NCBI GenBank assembly: GCA_910578145.1
Contig: CAJTPJ010000019.1
Coordinates: 1-22,383 of the forward strand
Direction: 5' to 3'
Length of the DNA: 22,383 nt
From: an uncultured Christensenella sp.
GTDB lineage: Bacteria > Bacillota > Clostridia > Christensenellales > Borkfalkiaceae
Shown here: one piece after another, positions 20,169-22,383 of the stretch
How positions within the stretch are numbered: position 1 is the stretch's first letter
How the letters are laid out: the number at the start of each line of letters is the position of its first letter
The notes under the pieces: model-generated
The model's database searches: none
What the model was told of the DNA's origin: nothing
The model's input: the letters and a program-made list of their open reading frames with translations, nothing else
Made by a program: the position numbers and the translations under genes

Positions 20169-21380
20169 ATGGCAAACTTGAAAGTTGTAAATCTTAATAA
20201 AAAATACCCTTCGGGCGAAAACGGACTTATTAACGTAAATTTAGAAGCACAAGATAAGGAATTTATCGTAATTACGGGCGGCGACAACAGCGGCAAGTCC
20301 ACGCTTTTGCGCGTTATTGCCGGTCTTGAAGAACCGTCGTCGGGCGAAGTTTATATAGACGGCAAAGACGTTACCGAATCCGAGCCTAAAGAAAGGGATT
20401 TGGCTATGGTGTTTAAAGGCGGCGCGCTTTATCCCGCGCTTAACGTCTTTGAAAATCTGGCTTACGGATTAAGGTTGAGAAAGGCGCCCGAAGCGTTGAT
20501 ACGCGAGCGCGTTAACGTGGTTGCGGAAATGCTGGGGTTAAAGGAGTTGCTTACCCGCAAACCCAAGGCGCTTTCCGCGGCGGAAAAACAGCGCGTTGCA
20601 ATAGGCAGGGCGATTGTAAGGGAGCCGAAACTCTATCTTTTCGACGAACCTTTGTCGGGCTTGGACGAAAAGTTGCAGGCGGAAATGCTGGGCGTAATTA
20701 TCAATTTACAGGCAAGACTTTCAGGCACGTTCGTGTATTGCACCAAAAACGTTGCCGAAGCGTTGACCGTGGGTACGCGCGTTATTATATTGAAAGACGG
20801 ATTGGTTCAGCAGGCGGACACGCCTGCAAACCTTTACGATTATCCGGCAAACGCTTTCGTGGGTTTTTGCGTGGGCGCGCCCACTATGAATTTCATTTCA
20901 AACGCTAAAATAGTTGCCGCGGACGGCGGTTACAAAGCCGTTTTCAAGGGCGGCGAACTGCCCCTTTCCGAAAAGGTAGCGGCAAGGTTTGAAAGCATTA
21001 AAGAATACGCCGGTTGCGACAGTACTGTTATTTTGGGCATTCGTCCCGAGGACGCGGAAATTTGCGGCGACGGCGTTATAAAGGGTGTTGCCGTGCAGGG
21101 TTGCGACGGGCACGGCGGATATACCGAAATTGACGTTAGCCCCGATATATGCCTTAACGTAACGGCTAAAAAGGGCTTGGAAAAGGGAGCGGAAGCGGGC
21201 GTTTCGGTTGATTTGGACAGGCTGTATATATTTGACGGGATAACGCGGCTTACTTTGCTTGCGCGCGACGGCGGCTATCAAGTTACGGGGTTGCCCAACG
21301 CGGATTTCGTGCCGTTGCCCTTTGACGAGGAGCAGAAGTTGTGCGGTAACGCGGCAGCGGGCAAGAAGAATAAAAAATGA
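20169..21380 (+). CDS. MalK/UgpC-like ABC ATPase with degenerate catalytic motifs
   Basis: The 403-residue protein has the layout of sugar-importer ATPases: a nucleotide-binding domain (1-235) and a C-terminal TOBE/OB regulatory region (about 240-370). Walker A GGDNSGKS (37-44), Walker B LYLFDE (155-160), the D-loop SGLD (163-166) and A-loop Y13 are intact. However, the Q-loop Gln is Lys (VFK, K83), the signature LSGGQ is LSAAE (135-139), and the H-loop His is Lys (CTKN, K193). Such a protein could bind ATP but should hydrolyse poorly by itself. No permease or binding-protein gene is adjacent. No ribosome site precedes the ATG; see the promoter. The frame is intact, so it is not an obvious pseudogene. 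Confidence 0.88.
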   Translation: MANLKVVNLNKKYPSGENGLINVNLEAQDKEFIVITGGDNSGKSTLLRVIAGLEEPSSGEVYIDGKDVTESEPKERDLAMVFKGGALYPALNVFENLAYGLRLRKAPEALIRERVNVVAEMLGLKELLTRKPKALSAAEKQRVAIGRAIVREPKLYLFDEPLSGLDEKLQAEMLGVIINLQARLSGTFVYCTKNVAEALTVGTRVIILKDGLVQQADTPANLYDYPANAFVGFCVGAPTMNFISNAKIVAADGGYKAVFKGGELPLSEKVAARFESIKEYAGCDSTVILGIRPEDAEICGDGVIKGVAVQGCDGHGGYTEIDVSPDICLNVTAKKGLEKGAEAGVSVDLDRLYIFDGITRLTLLARDGGYQVTGLPNADFVPLPFDEEQKLCGNAAAGKKNKK

Positions 21381-21387
21381 TTTTAAG

Positions 21388-21405
21388 CCCCCGAAATTTC
21401 GGGGG
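21388..21405. terminator. GC-rich palindrome, possible weak terminator
   Basis: A perfect 18-bp palindrome, CCCCCGAAA-TTTCGGGGG, lies 7 nt after the ATPase stop. No T tract follows on the plus strand, so it may be a weak terminator, an mRNA-stabilising hairpin or a partial stop before the exporter gene. Confidence 0.4.
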
Positions 21406-21453
21406 TATAAGTTTAAAAAAGAGAATTGTGGGGAATAAGTTTGGGGAACGTTT

Positions 21454-22341
21454 ATGGAAATTATATTCGACGCGTTGTGGGACACATTAAAAATATTTCC
21501 CTTTCTGTTTCTTATTTACGTAATTATAGAAATACTTGAACACAGAACAACCCTCACGCAAAACCAAAAAATTTTACAGGGCGCGTTTGCGCCGCTTATC
21601 GGCTCGGCAACGGGGCTTATTCCGCAGTGCGGTTTTTCCGTAATGGCGGCAAAGCTGTACGACCGCGGGCTTATCCGCACGGGCACCATTCTTTCGGTAT
21701 TTATTGCAACTTCCGACGAAGCGCTTATAATTTTACTTTCGGATTTCAGGGCGGCGGGCGCGGTTATGCCGCTGGTGTTTATAAAACTTATTTACTCGGT
21801 AGCGGTGGGTTATCTCGTAAATTTCGTTTTTTCCGGCGAAAAGCTGGCGGCTGCGGGCAATGCGGAAGTAAAGGCGCATTTCTGCTGTAACGAGCACGAG
21901 GGCGGTATGCTTGGCGAAGGCTCGGAATTCCGAGAATATTTTTTAACGCCTATGATGCACTCTCTTAAAATTGCGGGGTATTTGTTGCTTGTGAATCTCG
22001 TTTTCGGGTATTTGATTGAGCTTGCTGGCGGAGTGGACGGAATTGCGCAAAACGCCGCCGCGGGCGGGGCGTACGTTCAGCCGCTTATAACGGGGCTGGT
22101 GGGTCTTATACCCAACTGCGCTTCAAGCGTTATTTTAACGGGGGCGTACACCAACGGCGCGATTACTTTCGGCAGTATGGTAGGCGGGCTTTGCTCTAAC
22201 GCGGGTCTGGGTCTTGTGGTGCTGTTTAAAAACACGAAAAAACTTAAACGCAATATTTTGTTGGTCGTTGCGCTTTACGTGCTTGCGGTGGTTATAGGCT
22301 TGGTTATAAACGCCGTAGCCATAGCCGCGGGATTATATTGA
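21454..22341 (+). CDS. Putative manganese/heavy-metal exporter (PF11449, ArsP_2-like)
   Basis: The 295-residue polytopic membrane protein has two related halves. Each carries a hallmark segment: GLIPQCGFSVMAAKLYDRG (54-72) with TSDEA (86-90), and GLIPNCASSVILTGAY (217-232) with CSNAGLG (247-253). The halves are joined by a hydrophilic loop with H142, C144, C145 and H148, a likely metal-binding site. This matches the family annotated as putative manganese transporter or 10-TM heavy-metal exporter. GGGGAA lies about 6 nt before the ATG. It starts 73 nt after the ABC ATPase gene and may share its transcript. Metal specificity is not proven by the sequence. Confidence 0.8.
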   Translation: MEIIFDALWDTLKIFPFLFLIYVIIEILEHRTTLTQNQKILQGAFAPLIGSATGLIPQCGFSVMAAKLYDRGLIRTGTILSVFIATSDEALIILLSDFRAAGAVMPLVFIKLIYSVAVGYLVNFVFSGEKLAAAGNAEVKAHFCCNEHEGGMLGEGSEFREYFLTPMMHSLKIAGYLLLVNLVFGYLIELAGGVDGIAQNAAAGGAYVQPLITGLVGLIPNCASSVILTGAYTNGAITFGSMVGGLCSNAGLGLVVLFKNTKKLKRNILLVVALYVLAVVIGLVINAVAIAAGLY

Positions 22342-22383
22342 TAAAAGTATATAAAGCAATGCCGCCCGCCCGTATTTTAAGTA

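Noticed and set aside
20898..21485. 195-codon open frame on the minus strand opposite the ABC ATPase gene
   Set aside because: Shadow of the TOBE-coding region and the exporter start; no motif or ribosome site.
1..22383. CRISPR arrays, insertion sequences, prophage, tRNA or rRNA genes
   Set aside because: No regularly spaced repeats, transposase or integrase frames, terminal repeats or recognisable stable-RNA sequences were seen.

Overview
The window looks like a piece of an endospore-forming Clostridia genome (Firmicutes), probably an uncultured gut-type lineage. It carries genes found essentially only in spore formers: spmA/spmB, a SpoIVFA/SpoIVFB pair and a tricistronic gerA-type germination receptor. 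Around these lie Gram-positive housekeeping genes (metG, tatD, rsmA, trmB, queH). Several starts are TTG or GTG, genes often overlap by a few bases, and many promoters are textbook sigma-A type with exactly 17-bp spacers.

Layout. 1-483: 5' part of a minus-strand GyrI-like protein and its promoter. 484-900: gene-free, with a strong plus-strand promoter and terminator that frame a candidate ~100-nt small RNA. 901-1946: spmA-spmB (minus). 2030-5814: metG-tatD (overlapping), terminator, then rsmA on its own promoter. 5838-7279: promoter, probable yybP-ykoY (Mn2+) riboswitch with overlapping terminator, an SPFH/band-7 protein, and a strong terminator. 7370-8916: spoIVFA-spoIVFB-like pair. 8922-10419 (minus): OGG-type 8-oxoguanine glycosylase followed by a zinc-phospholipase-C-like protein. 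10484-12348 (minus): PadR regulator, HAAS/DUF1700 membrane protein and DUF4097 protein, with a palindrome over the PadR promoter. 12418-16194: gerKA-gerKB-gerKC-like operon. 16241-16789 (minus): unidentified membrane protein. 16971-18430: trmB and a metallophosphoesterase. 18513-20079 (minus): queH, then an ornithine-carbamoyltransferase-like gene. 20169-22341: a MalK/UgpC-like ABC ATPase with a degenerate catalytic site, then a putative Mn/heavy-metal exporter.

The sporulation genes have linked roles: SpmA/SpmB in spore-core dehydration, SpoIVFA/FB in pro-sigma-K processing in the mother cell, and Ger proteins in nutrient sensing by the dormant spore. A second theme may be manganese, since a Mn2+-type riboswitch and a PF11449-type exporter lie in the same window. 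This link is inference.

Most unusual points: (1) a riboswitch of the manganese family in front of an SPFH protein; (2) an ABC ATPase whose Q-loop, signature and H-loop residues are all replaced while Walker A and B are intact; (3) a carbamoyltransferase with altered substrate motifs; (4) a GerC-like subunit without a lipobox cysteine and with a Gly/Ser insert; (5) a candidate abundant small RNA with a C-rich linker; (6) several genes with no Shine-Dalgarno whose start codon sits where transcription should begin, suggesting leaderless mRNAs.
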